A stretch of 64,000 bases of DNA from Neomoorella sulfitireducens (GTDB lineage Bacteria > Bacillota > DSM-521 > Neomoorellales > Neomoorellaceae). A program made the position numbers and the translations under genes. The stretch covers positions 124,001 to 188,000 of the forward strand of contig NZ_JANRHG010000001.1 in assembly GCF_024733845.1 (NCBI RefSeq), read 5' to 3'. The notes beneath the pieces are model-generated. The model searched no databases and was not told the DNA's origin. It saw only the letters and a program-made list of their open reading frames with translations. Shown here piece by piece: positions 34,929-43,694 of the stretch. The number at the start of each line of letters is the position of its first letter. Position 1 is the stretch's first letter.

Positions 34929-35972
34929 ATGATTAAAGAAAAAAAGAATACATTAACTTGGACCCAATTAGAGTTTCGACTTGCTTTAATAATCTTTGTA
35001 GCCCTGGCATGTGTCCCCTTAATAATTAAGCAGCCCTACCTTATTCACATTTTTATAATGGCACTTCTATATGCTTACGTTGCCCAGTGTTGGAACCTCT
35101 TAGGTGGAGTGGCTGGACAATTTTCCATTGGCCATATCATGTATTTCGGTGTGGGCGCGTATGCGGCGATTTTTCTTTTTACAAAAATGAGTATTAGTCC
35201 CTGGATCGGGATGGTGTTTGCAGGAATTATGGCAGCAATTCTAGGGTTGTTTGTTTCCTTCCTGGGTTTACGCTATGGGCTAAAGGGAGATTACTATGCT
35301 TTGTTTACTCTAGCCCTTTCGCAAATGCTAAAATTAATTGTTACAAACATCAAGACTTTAGGTGGAGCAATGGGAATCTATATTCCCCTGAAGGGATTCA
35401 GTCTAGTCAACATGCAATTTCGAACTAAGATAGCCTATTTCTATATTGCTCTAGTAATGGTAGTAGTTATAACTTTTATAGTTTATAGGATCATAACCAC
35501 CCGTATAGGTATGTATTTTGTAGCTTTACGGGAGAATGAGAGTGCTGCAGAAGCATTAGGTGTAGATACAACTCGGTATAAAACCATAGCCACTATAATT
35601 AGTGCTGTCTTCACTGGTATGGGTGGTACTCTTTTTGCAATGTATACTATGTATATAGATCCGGAAATAACGTTTGGTCTGGGACCTAACTTTGAGTTTA
35701 TTCTAATGGCTATTATCGGAGGTAAAGGTTCGTTATTGGGACCTGTTGTCGGCTCGCTTATCCTAAAGCCTTTAGCCGAGTTTACAAGGGCAATTTTTGG
35801 TGGTGGCCGACCTGGAGTTTTCTTGATGATTTATGGTGCTTTGTTAGCGACGGTCATTTTATTCCTGCCAAATGGGTTAATGGGCCTATTACAGAGATCT
35901 TATCGACAACTATCTGTATCAAAACAAAAGGTAATTAATCAGGGCATACAAGAAATAGATACAACGAGGTGA
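34929..35972 (+). CDS. LivM-type ABC transporter permease (system 1)
   Basis: This permease of about 347 residues has the LivM hallmarks: QCWNLLGGVAGQFSIGHIMYFGVGAYAA, a central TTRIGMYFVALRENESAAEALGVDT and GGKGSLLGPVVGS. Start is ATG at 34929 just after GGAGGT; the same frame is open further upstream inside livH. It forms the membrane channel with the LivH homologue. Confidence 0.92.
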   Translation: MIKEKKNTLTWTQLEFRLALIIFVALACVPLIIKQPYLIHIFIMALLYAYVAQCWNLLGGVAGQFSIGHIMYFGVGAYAAIFLFTKMSISPWIGMVFAGIMAAILGLFVSFLGLRYGLKGDYYALFTLALSQMLKLIVTNIKTLGGAMGIYIPLKGFSLVNMQFRTKIAYFYIALVMVVVITFIVYRIITTRIGMYFVALRENESAAEALGVDTTRYKTIATIISAVFTGMGGTLFAMYTMYIDPEITFGLGPNFEFILMAIIGGKGSLLGPVVGSLILKPLAEFTRAIFGGGRPGVFLMIYGALLATVILFLPNGLMGLLQRSYRQLSVSKQKVINQGIQEIDTTR

Positions 35973-35977
35973 TGGCA

Positions 35978-36703
35978 ATGGCCCTCTTAGAAATAAAAAA
36001 TTTAACTATGCGTTTTGGTGGTCTTTATGCTTTACGGGAGGTAAATTTGGATATCACCCGGGGAGAAATTGTAGGTTTAATTGGTCCGAACGGGGCTGGA
36101 AAGACAACCCTTTTTTCGGTACTTTCCGGTTTCTATAAACCCACTCAAGGGAAAATTTATTTTAAAGGAAAAGATATAACCGGTAAACGCCCGAGTATGA
36201 TTTGTAAGGAAGGTATTACCAGGACTTTTCAGATAGTACAACCATTTCCTGGAATAAGCGTATGCGAAAATGTACAAATTCCTGCTTTTAATCGTGTAAC
36301 GGGTACTAATAATGCTCGCAAGAAAGCGGAGGAAATTCTAGAATTTGTGGGATTATCTAATAAAAGAGATGCTGTTGGAAGTGAGTTAACTATTGGTGAC
36401 CGCAAAAGACTTGAGATTGCTAAAGCACTGGCAACAGAACCGGAACTCTTACTTCTAGATGAAGTGATGGCTGGTCTAACTCCTGCTGAAACCGATTTTA
36501 CCATCGCCTTAGTTAAAAAAATTAGAGAACGAGGTGTTACGATTTTACTTACAGAACATGTAATGAAGGTTATTATGTCCCTCGCTGATCGCATTGTTGT
36601 TCTTCATCATGGCGAGAAAATAGCTGAGGGGGATCCGTTAACTATTAGTCAAGATCCCAGAGTAATTGAAGCGTATCTAGGGGGGGCGGCAACCAGTGCT
36701 TAA
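35978..36703 (+). CDS. LivG-type ABC transporter ATPase (system 1)
   Basis: This ATPase of about 241 residues has Walker [10 protein letters not shown], a Q-loop in RTFQIVQPF, Walker [12 protein letters not shown] and ILLTEHVMKVI. The signature is the diverged ELTIGDRKRLEIA. Start at ATG 35978 fits GAGGTG upstream; other in-frame starts exist at 35969 and 35972. The C-terminal EAYLGG is the usual LivG end. Confidence 0.93.
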   Translation: MALLEIKNLTMRFGGLYALREVNLDITRGEIVGLIGPNGAGKTTLFSVLSGFYKPTQGKIYFKGKDITGKRPSMICKEGITRTFQIVQPFPGISVCENVQIPAFNRVTGTNNARKKAEEILEFVGLSNKRDAVGSELTIGDRKRLEIAKALATEPELLLLDEVMAGLTPAETDFTIALVKKIRERGVTILLTEHVMKVIMSLADRIVVLHHGEKIAEGDPLTISQDPRVIEAYLGGAATSA

Positions 36704-37400
36704 GATCCAAAAACTGGAGGTTTCCTATGGGGGGATGGTCGCCCTCAGGGATGTTTCAATTCAGGTTAATGAGGGAGAGTTGTTAGCTATTGTAGGCTCA
36801 AATGGAGCTGGTAAAACTACCCTTCTCAATACTATCTCTGGGCTTGTCAAGCCTGCTAAAGGTACTATCGAGTTTATGGGTAATAGAATTGAAAGGCTAG
36901 AGCCCCCTGCAATTGTAAGGCAGGGTATAGTCCAGGTACCAGAGGGAAGAAAATTATTTCCACGAATGACTGTTCTAGAAAACCTGGAGATGGGAGCCTA
37001 TGGACCCCAAGCAGCCGATAAACTTAGTGAAACTCTTGACATGGTTTTTGAATTGTTTCCTAAATTGAAGGAAAGACGCAAGCAACTTGCAGGAACACTT
37101 TCTGGCGGTGAGCAACAGATGGTTGCTATTGGGCGGGCGTTAATGTCCCGGCCTAAATTACTAATGCTTGATGAACCTACCCTCGGTTTGGCGCCAAAAA
37201 TGAAGGACTTGGTATTAAAAACGGTTCTCAATATTCATAAGAAGGGAACTACAGTTGTACTTATTGAGCAGAATGTGGCTTACTCACTAAACATTTGTAC
37301 CAGGGCCTATGTTTTGGAAAACGGATCCATTGTTTTAGAGGGGCAAGGCCGGGATTTACTAGGTAATGAACATGTTAAAAAGGCCTACTTAGGCTTATAA
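36696..37400 (+). CDS. LivF-type ABC transporter ATPase (system 1)
   Basis: This 234-residue ATPase has Walker A GSNGAGKTT, VPEGRKLFPRMTVLENLEMGAY, signature LSGGEQQMVAIGRALM, Walker B LLMLDEPTLGLAP and VLIEQNVAYSL. It overlaps the LivG-type gene by 8 bases. It ends the plus-strand operon and faces the fumarase genes tail to tail. No clear terminator is seen in the 156 bases between. Confidence 0.94.
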   Translation: MLKIQKLEVSYGGMVALRDVSIQVNEGELLAIVGSNGAGKTTLLNTISGLVKPAKGTIEFMGNRIERLEPPAIVRQGIVQVPEGRKLFPRMTVLENLEMGAYGPQAADKLSETLDMVFELFPKLKERRKQLAGTLSGGEQQMVAIGRALMSRPKLLMLDEPTLGLAPKMKDLVLKTVLNIHKKGTTVVLIEQNVAYSLNICTRAYVLENGSIVLEGQGRDLLGNEHVKKAYLGL

Positions 37401-37556
37401 TTATCCGGGTGTTGTCCATGCCCATAGGATGTAAATTGTTATTATAAATTGCCTGTAAGGAGTATGCGCATTCTGGCGCAAATCGACATTCGGCCTCGCT
37501 GACGAGATGCCAGAGGTCTTCTACGTTGGCGCGGGGATTTATTAGTTCCTTTAAAT

Positions 37557-38129
37557 CTATGCTTTCATACAGCACCCTGGAGTATGGCGATACTTAGCCC
37601 GGCCGATTGTATATAAGTCATTACCGTGGCAGTCAATACCCACAATCACCGGGAATTCTTCAACTTCCAGGCAATAGATAGCCTCCGGCCCCAGGTCTTC
37701 GTAAGCAACGACGGTGGCCTTTTTAATGTGCCGGGCCAGGAGGACCCCCGCCCCTCCTATCGCCAGGAAATAGACGGCGCAGGCTTCTTGCATGGCCCGG
37801 ATTACTTCCGGGCTGCGGCCGCCCTTGCCGATCATCCCCCGCAGGCCCTTTTCCCTGATGAGCAGCGGTGCATAGGCGTCCATGCGCCCGCTGGTGGTGG
37901 GGCCGGCCGAGCCGATAACTTTGCCGGGCCGGGCCGGGCAGGGGCCAACGTAATAGATAATCTGGTCGCGAAGTTCCACGGGCAGTTCGCCGCCGGCCCG
38001 GAGGGTTTCAACCATACGCTTGTGGGCCGCATCCCGGCCGGTTAAAATGGTACCGCTGATTAAAACCTGGTCCCCGGCCCGTAAACTCCGGGCCGTCGCC
38101 TCATCCAGGGGCGTCTTTATCCTGAACAC
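37557..38129 (-). CDS. class I fumarate hydratase beta subunit, copy 2
   Basis: This 190-residue beta subunit shares a nearly identical central stretch with the copy at 15658-16218 but has a different tail (IGRAKYRHTPGCCMKA). Motifs are IIYYVGPCPARPGKV, GSAGPTTSGRMD and YEDLGPEAIYCLEV. Start is GTG at 38129 after GGAGGT, 11 bases downstream of the alpha stop. With an intact alpha subunit beside it, this is the working fumarase of the window, hydrating fumarate to malate. Confidence 0.93.
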   Translation of the reverse strand: MFRIKTPLDEATARSLRAGDQVLISGTILTGRDAAHKRMVETLRAGGELPVELRDQIIYYVGPCPARPGKVIGSAGPTTSGRMDAYAPLLIREKGLRGMIGKGGRSPEVIRAMQEACAVYFLAIGGAGVLLARHIKKATVVAYEDLGPEAIYCLEVEEFPVIVGIDCHGNDLYTIGRAKYRHTPGCCMKA

Positions 38130-38140
38130 AGGCCCACCTC

Positions 38141-38983
38141 CTACAGGATTGCGGTGGCATGCCTGGCGGCATGGCACTGCAGGTTGACGGCGACAGGCAG
38201 AGATGCGATGTGGGTGGGGTAGATTTCAATATGGACATCCAGGGCTGTTACCCTTCCCCCCAGGCCCTGAGGACCGATGCCGGTGGCGTTGATGGCCGCC
38301 AGCAGCTCTTCTTCCAAAGCGGCCACATGGCTTAAGGGATGGCGCTGTCCCAGGGGGCGCAGGAGGGCCTTTTTCGCTAAGTATGGGGCCTTTTCCAGGT
38401 TGCCGCCGATGCCCACGCCGGCAACAATGGGCGGGCAGGGGTTGCCGCCGGCCTCCTCCACCACCTGGAGCACATATTTCTTTATGCCTGCCACGCCGTC
38501 GGCCGGTTTGAGCATCTTTACCCCCGACATATTCTCGCTGCCGGCGCCCTTGGGTGCCACTGTAATCTTCAGGTGTTCCCCCTCAACTATCTCCGTGTGG
38601 ATTATTGCCGGCGTATTGTCGCCGGTATTTTTACGCAATAAAGGATCGTCTACTACCGACTTGCGGAGGTAGCCTTCCGTATAGCCCTGCCGCACGCCGG
38701 CATTGATGGCGTCGTACAGGTTACCCGCTGTCACGTGTACTTCCTGTCCCAATTCCACAAAGACCACCGCCACCCCGGTATCCTGGCAAATGGGCTCCCC
38801 GGTTCTGGCCGCCAACCTGGCGTTCTCCTGGAGTTGTAGTAATATATCCCGCCCTAAAGGTGCTTCTTCCCTGGCCTGGGCTGCCGCCATGGCCTGCCAC
38901 CAGTCCGGCCCCATTACCGAGCAGGCCTCGATGCACAGCCTGGCCACCGTTGCCGTGATTTCCCGGGCGTTGATCTCGCGCAT
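38141..38983 (-). CDS. class I fumarate hydratase alpha subunit
   Basis: This 280-residue alpha subunit of the oxygen-sensitive 4Fe-4S fumarase has candidate cluster cysteines in EACSVMG, GEPICQDTGVAVVFVELG and GGNPCPPIVAGVGIGGNLE. HTEIVEGEHLKITVAPKGAGSEN is also a family signature. It is encoded with its beta subunit, downstream of aspartase and a PucR regulator, which fits conversion of fumarate made from aspartate. L-tartrate dehydratase is related, but the context favours fumarase. Confidence 0.93.
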   Translation of the reverse strand: MREINAREITATVARLCIEACSVMGPDWWQAMAAAQAREEAPLGRDILLQLQENARLAARTGEPICQDTGVAVVFVELGQEVHVTAGNLYDAINAGVRQGYTEGYLRKSVVDDPLLRKNTGDNTPAIIHTEIVEGEHLKITVAPKGAGSENMSGVKMLKPADGVAGIKKYVLQVVEEAGGNPCPPIVAGVGIGGNLEKAPYLAKKALLRPLGQRHPLSHVAALEEELLAAINATGIGPQGLGGRVTALDVHIEIYPTHIASLPVAVNLQCHAARHATAIL

Positions 38984-39012
38984 TGCTACCGCGCCTCTTT
39001 CAATATAAAATT

Positions 39013-40683
39013 TCAGGTTATATTGTCGGTGAAACGGCTGAAAACCTGCGATAGGCGCATGGCCACCTGTAGATTAAGCATTTGATCAGGATTGTTGAAG
39101 TCTACACCGGTCAATTCTTTAATTTTATTCACCCGGTACAAAACGGTGTTGTAGTGGGTATAAAGTTTTTCTGCTGTTTCTTTGACATTGCAATTAGTCT
39201 CTAAAAAAGTCCCCAGGGTCTTGAACAATTCTCCTTTCTTGATACTATCGTAAGCAAGCAGCGGCCCCAGCATTTCCTGCACAAACTCTTTTAACTCGGC
39301 CATACCTGCATGCTTCAGCATCAAACCATAAACGCCCAAATTCCGGTAATAAATAATCGCCCCGGTGCCGAACAGGTACTTACCCAGTTCTAAAGCCAGC
39401 TTGGCTTCGCGGTAACTTTTTTTTATGCCTTTGATGCCTTTATAACCGCCGCCAATACCAATAGTAACCTGCCAGTAATTAAGGACGACCTTGAGTTGCT
39501 GTAACAGGCTCTTCGCACCGGTATTTTTTTCAGATAATACCATGTCAGGTTCCATAAGAAGGGTAATGCCATCCCCATTATTTACCAGAATATAATTTAA
39601 CCGTTGCCGCTGGCAAAAATTTTCTATTAAAATCGCGGCTTGAGTTTTTATATCTTGCTGTTTCCTACCATCAACAATCAGATTGCCTTCTTTTTGCGCC
39701 GGTAAAACCTCCAGCAATAAGGCGACATAATCTCCTTTAAGATCCCAGCCAAAGGTCTTGCCCCGTTCCAGAAATAGTTTTTCGTCATAATCGGAAGACG
39801 CCAGCAGTTGGCTTAAAAATTCAGCCTTATATTTATTCTCCACCTGGGTTATATTATGCTGCCTTAAAATATCCAGGGCTGCTATCGAACAGACTCGCTC
39901 TACCGTTATCAGTTCCAAAAGCGAAAAACGCCGCTCCGTGATTACTACTTTTACCCACCCATACTGCTGCCCTTCAACAATAATCGGTAGGGCGACGCTA
40001 TCTCCTTCCTGCCCGTTAAAGCTTAATTGTTCCCGGTAAAAATCACCGGTTTCACGTCCACTTATTTTCCTGCTAGAGTCTTGCCCCTCAAAATATCGGG
40101 CAATCTCTACAGGAACATCCAGGGGATAGATAACCCGCCGGAAATTTAAAAAGTCCTCCAGGCAAACATAGGCATCAATTAGTTCCGCCAGGGCCATAGC
40201 TATCTGATCAAGCTGGCCCCCGTTGAGGATCAGGTCGGTAAATTGTTGATGAACTCTGACACTGTGCTCTAAAAAGAAGGCCTGGCGATTAACTATCTGG
40301 GACAATACGCTTGAAATCAGTTCCGAAAAATTCACTTCCACCGGTAATTCCACCAAGGGAAAGGACAGGTTATTGGCGGCTTCAATCATATAAAGGGGAA
40401 TAGTTTCAATATATCTCTGGGATTTAATGGCCAGACCTGCTGCACCCTGTCTGGCTAACTGGGGAATAAGGCTTTTCTGGGCTTCAATGTCATCTTTAAT
40501 GGCATAGGCCGTGGTTAAAATAAAATCACCGGGCTTTATCCAGGGCAAAATATCCGGTACTTCCATAACATTGACATTGGTAATTACCCGGTTTAAACCT
40601 TCAGCTCCACCCAGCAAGCGGCATTTTTTAAAAACAGGCAGGTTAAGTATCTCTTCAACTTTAATCCCAAAATGCTCATTCAT
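39013..40683 (-). CDS. PucR-family transcriptional regulator
   Basis: This 556-residue second PucR regulator has the N-terminal PucR domain (MEVPDILPWIKPGDFILTT, GAAGLAIKSQRYIETIP), a middle GGDEF-like part (QVTIGIGGGYKGIKGIKKSYREAKLALELG) and a C-terminal helix-turn-helix (NVKETAEKLYTHYNTVLYRVNKI). It is collinear with the regulator at 25779-27470. It lies between aspartase and fumarase on the same strand, so it probably controls the pyrimidine/aspartate block. The ligand is unknown. Confidence 0.93.
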   Translation of the reverse strand: MNEHFGIKVEEILNLPVFKKCRLLGGAEGLNRVITNVNVMEVPDILPWIKPGDFILTTAYAIKDDIEAQKSLIPQLARQGAAGLAIKSQRYIETIPLYMIEAANNLSFPLVELPVEVNFSELISSVLSQIVNRQAFFLEHSVRVHQQFTDLILNGGQLDQIAMALAELIDAYVCLEDFLNFRRVIYPLDVPVEIARYFEGQDSSRKISGRETGDFYREQLSFNGQEGDSVALPIIVEGQQYGWVKVVITERRFSLLELITVERVCSIAALDILRQHNITQVENKYKAEFLSQLLASSDYDEKLFLERGKTFGWDLKGDYVALLLEVLPAQKEGNLIVDGRKQQDIKTQAAILIENFCQRQRLNYILVNNGDGITLLMEPDMVLSEKNTGAKSLLQQLKVVLNYWQVTIGIGGGYKGIKGIKKSYREAKLALELGKYLFGTGAIIYYRNLGVYGLMLKHAGMAELKEFVQEMLGPLLAYDSIKKGELFKTLGTFLETNCNVKETAEKLYTHYNTVLYRVNKIKELTGVDFNNPDQMLNLQVAMRLSQVFSRFTDNIT

Positions 40684-40750
40684 TACTTTTTCCCCCTCTA
40701 TCCCCTCCCTTTATTTTTCGCTAAAAATATTTATGTTCCTTCCTGGCTGT

Positions 40751-42154
40751 TTAATTGGCAAGCATATGACGCGGGTCAAGGAGGTCACGGGCCTGTTCTT
40801 CGGGCAGTAATTTTAACTCCCTGACAATATCAATAATGCTCTTGCCGCTGGCCAGGGCTTCCTTGGCCACCCTGGTCGCCGCCTGGTAACCTATATAGGG
40901 TACCAAAGGTGTAACCAGGCTCAAGGCGCTGTTAACATAGTTTTCGCAGCGTTCCAGCCTGAACTTCATCCCTTTAACAGCTTTCAAAGCCAGGGAATTA
41001 ATAGCTTCGCTGAGCATACCCAGGCTTTCAAAAAGGGCAAAGGCCAGGACCGGCTGCATAACGTTAAGCTCCAGCTGGCCGGCTGCCGCCGCCAGGCTTA
41101 TAGTCAGGTCATTACCGAAAACCTTGAAACAGACCTGGTTGACAACTTCGGGAATGATGGGATTAACCTTACCTGCCATGATACTTGATCCGGCAGCCAG
41201 GGGCGGCAATTCCACTTCGGCCAATCCGGCCATGGGGCCAGAAGCCAGCAGGCGCAGATCATTGGCGATCTTTGTTAAGGTGATCGCCCCGGCCCGTAAT
41301 AATCCGGCAACTTCTACGATGACATCTAAATTCTGGGTAGCATCCACCAGATCGGCGGCACGCCGCAACTGGGGAATACCGCTGGCGACCTGTAATTCTT
41401 CAATAACTATTTTCCGATAATGGGGGTGGGCGTTTAACCCGGTCCCAATAGCCGTACCACCCAGGTTGACTTCAGCCAGCAAATCAATAGCCATTTCCCC
41501 GCGCCGGGCATCGCGCCGCACGGCCTCAGCCCAGGCCTTCAGCTCATCCCCGATTTTTAAAGGAACTGCATCCTGCAGGTGGGTACGTCCTAATTTTATA
41601 GCGTCCTTATACTCTTCCGCTTTTTCCATCAAGGTACGGGCCAGCAACAAATTGGCCTCAACATAACGTTGCAGGAGCCTGATGGCGGCAATCCTGATGG
41701 CCGTAGGTATTACATCATTGGTGGATTGGCCGTAATTTACATCATCCACTGGATTTAGCTTGTCATATGTCCCGGGCCGGTAACCTAAAATCTCCAGGGC
41801 GCGATTGGCAATTACCTCGTTGGCATTCATATTAATGCCAGTGCCTGCGCCCCCCTGGATAGCTTCCCCGATAAAAAACTCATGCCACTTTCCATTGATA
41901 ATTTCATCTGCCGCCCTGGCGATGGCCAGGGCCTTGCTGCGCTCGAGGCTACCCGCTTTCATATTGGCCAGGGCTGCGGCTTTTTTGACCATTGCCAGGG
42001 CTTTAATTAGTTCGGGATGCAGCTTGTAACCGCTGACGGTAAAGTTCTCTTTCGCCCGCAGGCTATGGATGCCATAATAAGCATTGTTCATAATGGTCTT
42101 TTGCCCCAGGGAATCCTCTTCAACCCGGGTAAAATCGATCTTTTCTGCCAGCAT
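40751..42154 (-). CDS. aspA: aspartate ammonia-lyase (aspartase)
   Basis: This 467-residue enzyme belongs to the fumarase/aspartase superfamily, with the signature GSSIMAGKVNPIIPEV, GRTHLQDAVPLKIGDE, NPVDDVNYGQSTNDVIPT and GGAGTGINMNANEVIANRALE. The last stretch is close to characterised aspartases. It splits aspartate to fumarate and ammonia. With the ATCase and fumarase in the same block, it would drain aspartate released from carbamoyl-aspartate. It has its own candidate promoter with an overlapping inverted repeat. Confidence 0.93.
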   Translation of the reverse strand: MLAEKIDFTRVEEDSLGQKTIMNNAYYGIHSLRAKENFTVSGYKLHPELIKALAMVKKAAALANMKAGSLERSKALAIARAADEIINGKWHEFFIGEAIQGGAGTGINMNANEVIANRALEILGYRPGTYDKLNPVDDVNYGQSTNDVIPTAIRIAAIRLLQRYVEANLLLARTLMEKAEEYKDAIKLGRTHLQDAVPLKIGDELKAWAEAVRRDARRGEMAIDLLAEVNLGGTAIGTGLNAHPHYRKIVIEELQVASGIPQLRRAADLVDATQNLDVIVEVAGLLRAGAITLTKIANDLRLLASGPMAGLAEVELPPLAAGSSIMAGKVNPIIPEVVNQVCFKVFGNDLTISLAAAAGQLELNVMQPVLAFALFESLGMLSEAINSLALKAVKGMKFRLERCENYVNSALSLVTPLVPYIGYQAATRVAKEALASGKSIIDIVRELKLLPEEQARDLLDPRHMLAN

Positions 42155-42206
42155 AAATGCCCTCCTCCCTTAATCCAGGAAAGCCAGGAAAAATCTCCTC
42201 GACTCC

Positions 42207-42239
42207 ATTATAGTATATTGTGTCCTGTATACAATATAC
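42207..42239 (-). promoter_or_regulatory. candidate aspA promoter with overlapping inverted-repeat operator
   Basis: On the minus strand TATAAT (42212-42207) lies directly downstream of the 9-bp inverted repeat GTATATTGT/ACAATATAC (42213-42221 and 42231-42239). Part of the repeat (TTGTAT) sits at the -35 position. A regulator bound here would block polymerase. Confidence 0.5.
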
Positions 42240-42309
42240 TTGCTATTTTTTTTTAATAGCGAAGGGAATTACTCCCCTCGCTATTTGGTACAACAATTTA
42301 TTCATATAT

Positions 42310-42792
42310 CTATTCTTGCTCTACCTGCATCAATGCAGCAGCCTCTTTGACGGCCTTAACAATAGAAGTGTAACCGGTACAGCGGCAGAGGTTGCCGCGA
42401 AGATATTCCCGGATTTTCTCTTCGTCGGGACAGGGATTTTCATCCAGTAAAGCCTTGGCCGTAAGCAACATACCTGAAGTACAAAAACCACATTGCACTG
42501 CTCCATGATCCAGGAAGGAGCGCTGCAACGGGTGTAGCCGGTCGTAATCCCCCAGGCCTTCTACAGTCGTGATCTCCTGGCCTTCCATAGTGACCGCCAG
42601 GATCAGGCAGGATAGCATCGCCCGCCCGTTAACCAGGACGGTACACGCGCCACACTCGCCGATGCCACAGCCGTACTTGGCTCCCATAAGACCCAGCTCG
42701 TTTCTGAGAACGTTGAGCAGGAGTTCATTAGGCTTTATATATAGCTGTCTTTCCTTGCCGTTTACCTTTAATTTAATCCACCGTCTTTCCAT
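42310..42792 (-). CDS. molybdenum hydroxylase 2Fe-2S subunit (system A)
   Basis: This 160-residue small subunit of a xanthine-dehydrogenase-family enzyme carries both 2Fe-2S clusters: Cys42, Cys47, Cys50 and Cys62 (ferredoxin type) and Cys101, Cys104, Cys136 and Cys138 (helical type, QCGFC and CRCTGY). It transfers electrons from the molybdenum site to FAD. It is the last of three genes ordered Mo subunit, FAD subunit, FeS subunit. Confidence 0.95.
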   Translation of the reverse strand: MERRWIKLKVNGKERQLYIKPNELLLNVLRNELGLMGAKYGCGIGECGACTVLVNGRAMLSCLILAVTMEGQEITTVEGLGDYDRLHPLQRSFLDHGAVQCGFCTSGMLLTAKALLDENPCPDEEKIREYLRGNLCRCTGYTSIVKAVKEAAALMQVEQE

Positions 42793-42794
42793 TC

Positions 42795-43694
42795 CTAAAG
42801 TGCACCCCCTGCTCGTTGCCAGGCCGCCCGCAAAGCCTCTTCGAGTATCACCCTGCTTACCTTCAGGCGATACTCCCGGGTAGAACGATTATCGGTTATC
42901 GGTTTAATCTCCGCCGCTCCGGCTCTGGCAGCTAAAGTTATCAGATCCTCGGTTAATTCTTTCCCTTCCAGCAGGCTTTCCGCTTCCCGTACCCTCATAG
43001 GTATAGGTGCCACAGAACCAAAAGCAATACGGCAACTAGTACATGTCCGACCCGAACGTTTTAAACAAACGGCAACATTAATTTTGGCGATGTCGGCAGC
43101 TACTCGTCCGAGCTTTAAGAAACTGCTGCCAGTATCAGCCTCTATTTCAGGAATTGATATTTCGAGCAGCAACTCGTTGGGGGCCAGGACTGATTTGCCG
43201 GGGCCTACAAAGTACTCTGTAATCGGGATTTCCCTAACACCTTCTTTACTGGCTATTTTTAAAGAGGCATCATACACCAGCAGTGGGGGTGCCGTATCGG
43301 CCGCCGGTGAAGCATTACCCAGGTTACCACCAATAGTACCCATATTTTTAACCGCCACAGCGGCCATGGAACGGACGGCTTCGTAAAGGGCACTATAATA
43401 ACCTTTGATGGTTTCATGGCGTTCTATCTGGCTCAAGGTAGTTGTGGCACCTATCTTTAAGTTGCCGGTATCATATTGAATGTAATTTAGAGCGGCAATC
43501 TTTTTGATATAGATAATATATTCCGGCTGGACATGACCGAGTTTCATTTTTACCAGCAGGTCCGTACCACCGGCCAGGATCCTGGCTTTTTCCCTGTATT
43601 CAGCAAGCCATGCTAAAACCTGGTCAAGGTCTTGACCCTCTAAATATTGAAATTCAGCCGCCAAGATTTTTGTGTTAGTTTCCAACCTTCCCAC
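42795..43694 (-). CDS. molybdenum hydroxylase FAD-binding subunit (system A)
   Basis: This 299-residue middle subunit has the FAD motifs ILAGGTDLLVKMK and NMGTIGGNLGNASPAADTAPPLLVYDA, and the conserved SVAPIPMRVREAE and TDNRSTREYRLKV. The start overlaps the Mo-subunit gene by about 20 bases; the exact start (GTG at 43694 or a nearby TTG) is uncertain. It accepts electrons from the FeS subunit and passes them on to NAD or another carrier. Confidence 0.94.
   Translation of the reverse strand: MGRLETNTKILAAEFQYLEGQDLDQVLAWLAEYREKARILAGGTDLLVKMKLGHVQPEYIIYIKKIAALNYIQYDTGNLKIGATTTLSQIERHETIKGYYSALYEAVRSMAAVAVKNMGTIGGNLGNASPAADTAPPLLVYDASLKIASKEGVREIPITEYFVGPGKSVLAPNELLLEISIPEIEADTGSSFLKLGRVAADIAKINVAVCLKRSGRTCTSCRIAFGSVAPIPMRVREAESLLEGKELTEDLITLAARAGAAEIKPITDNRSTREYRLKVSRVILEEALRAAWQRAGGAL

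Noticed and set aside
37401-37556. Possible short gene between the LivF-type gene and fumarase beta
   Set aside because: A 66-codon minus-strand frame exists, but it overlaps both neighbours, has no ribosome binding site and matches nothing I know.
42251-42290. Hairpin near the 2Fe-2S subunit stop as a terminator
   Set aside because: The stem AATAGCGA...TCGCTATT is followed on the minus strand by an A-run, not T, so it does not fit a rho-independent terminator for the upstream gene.
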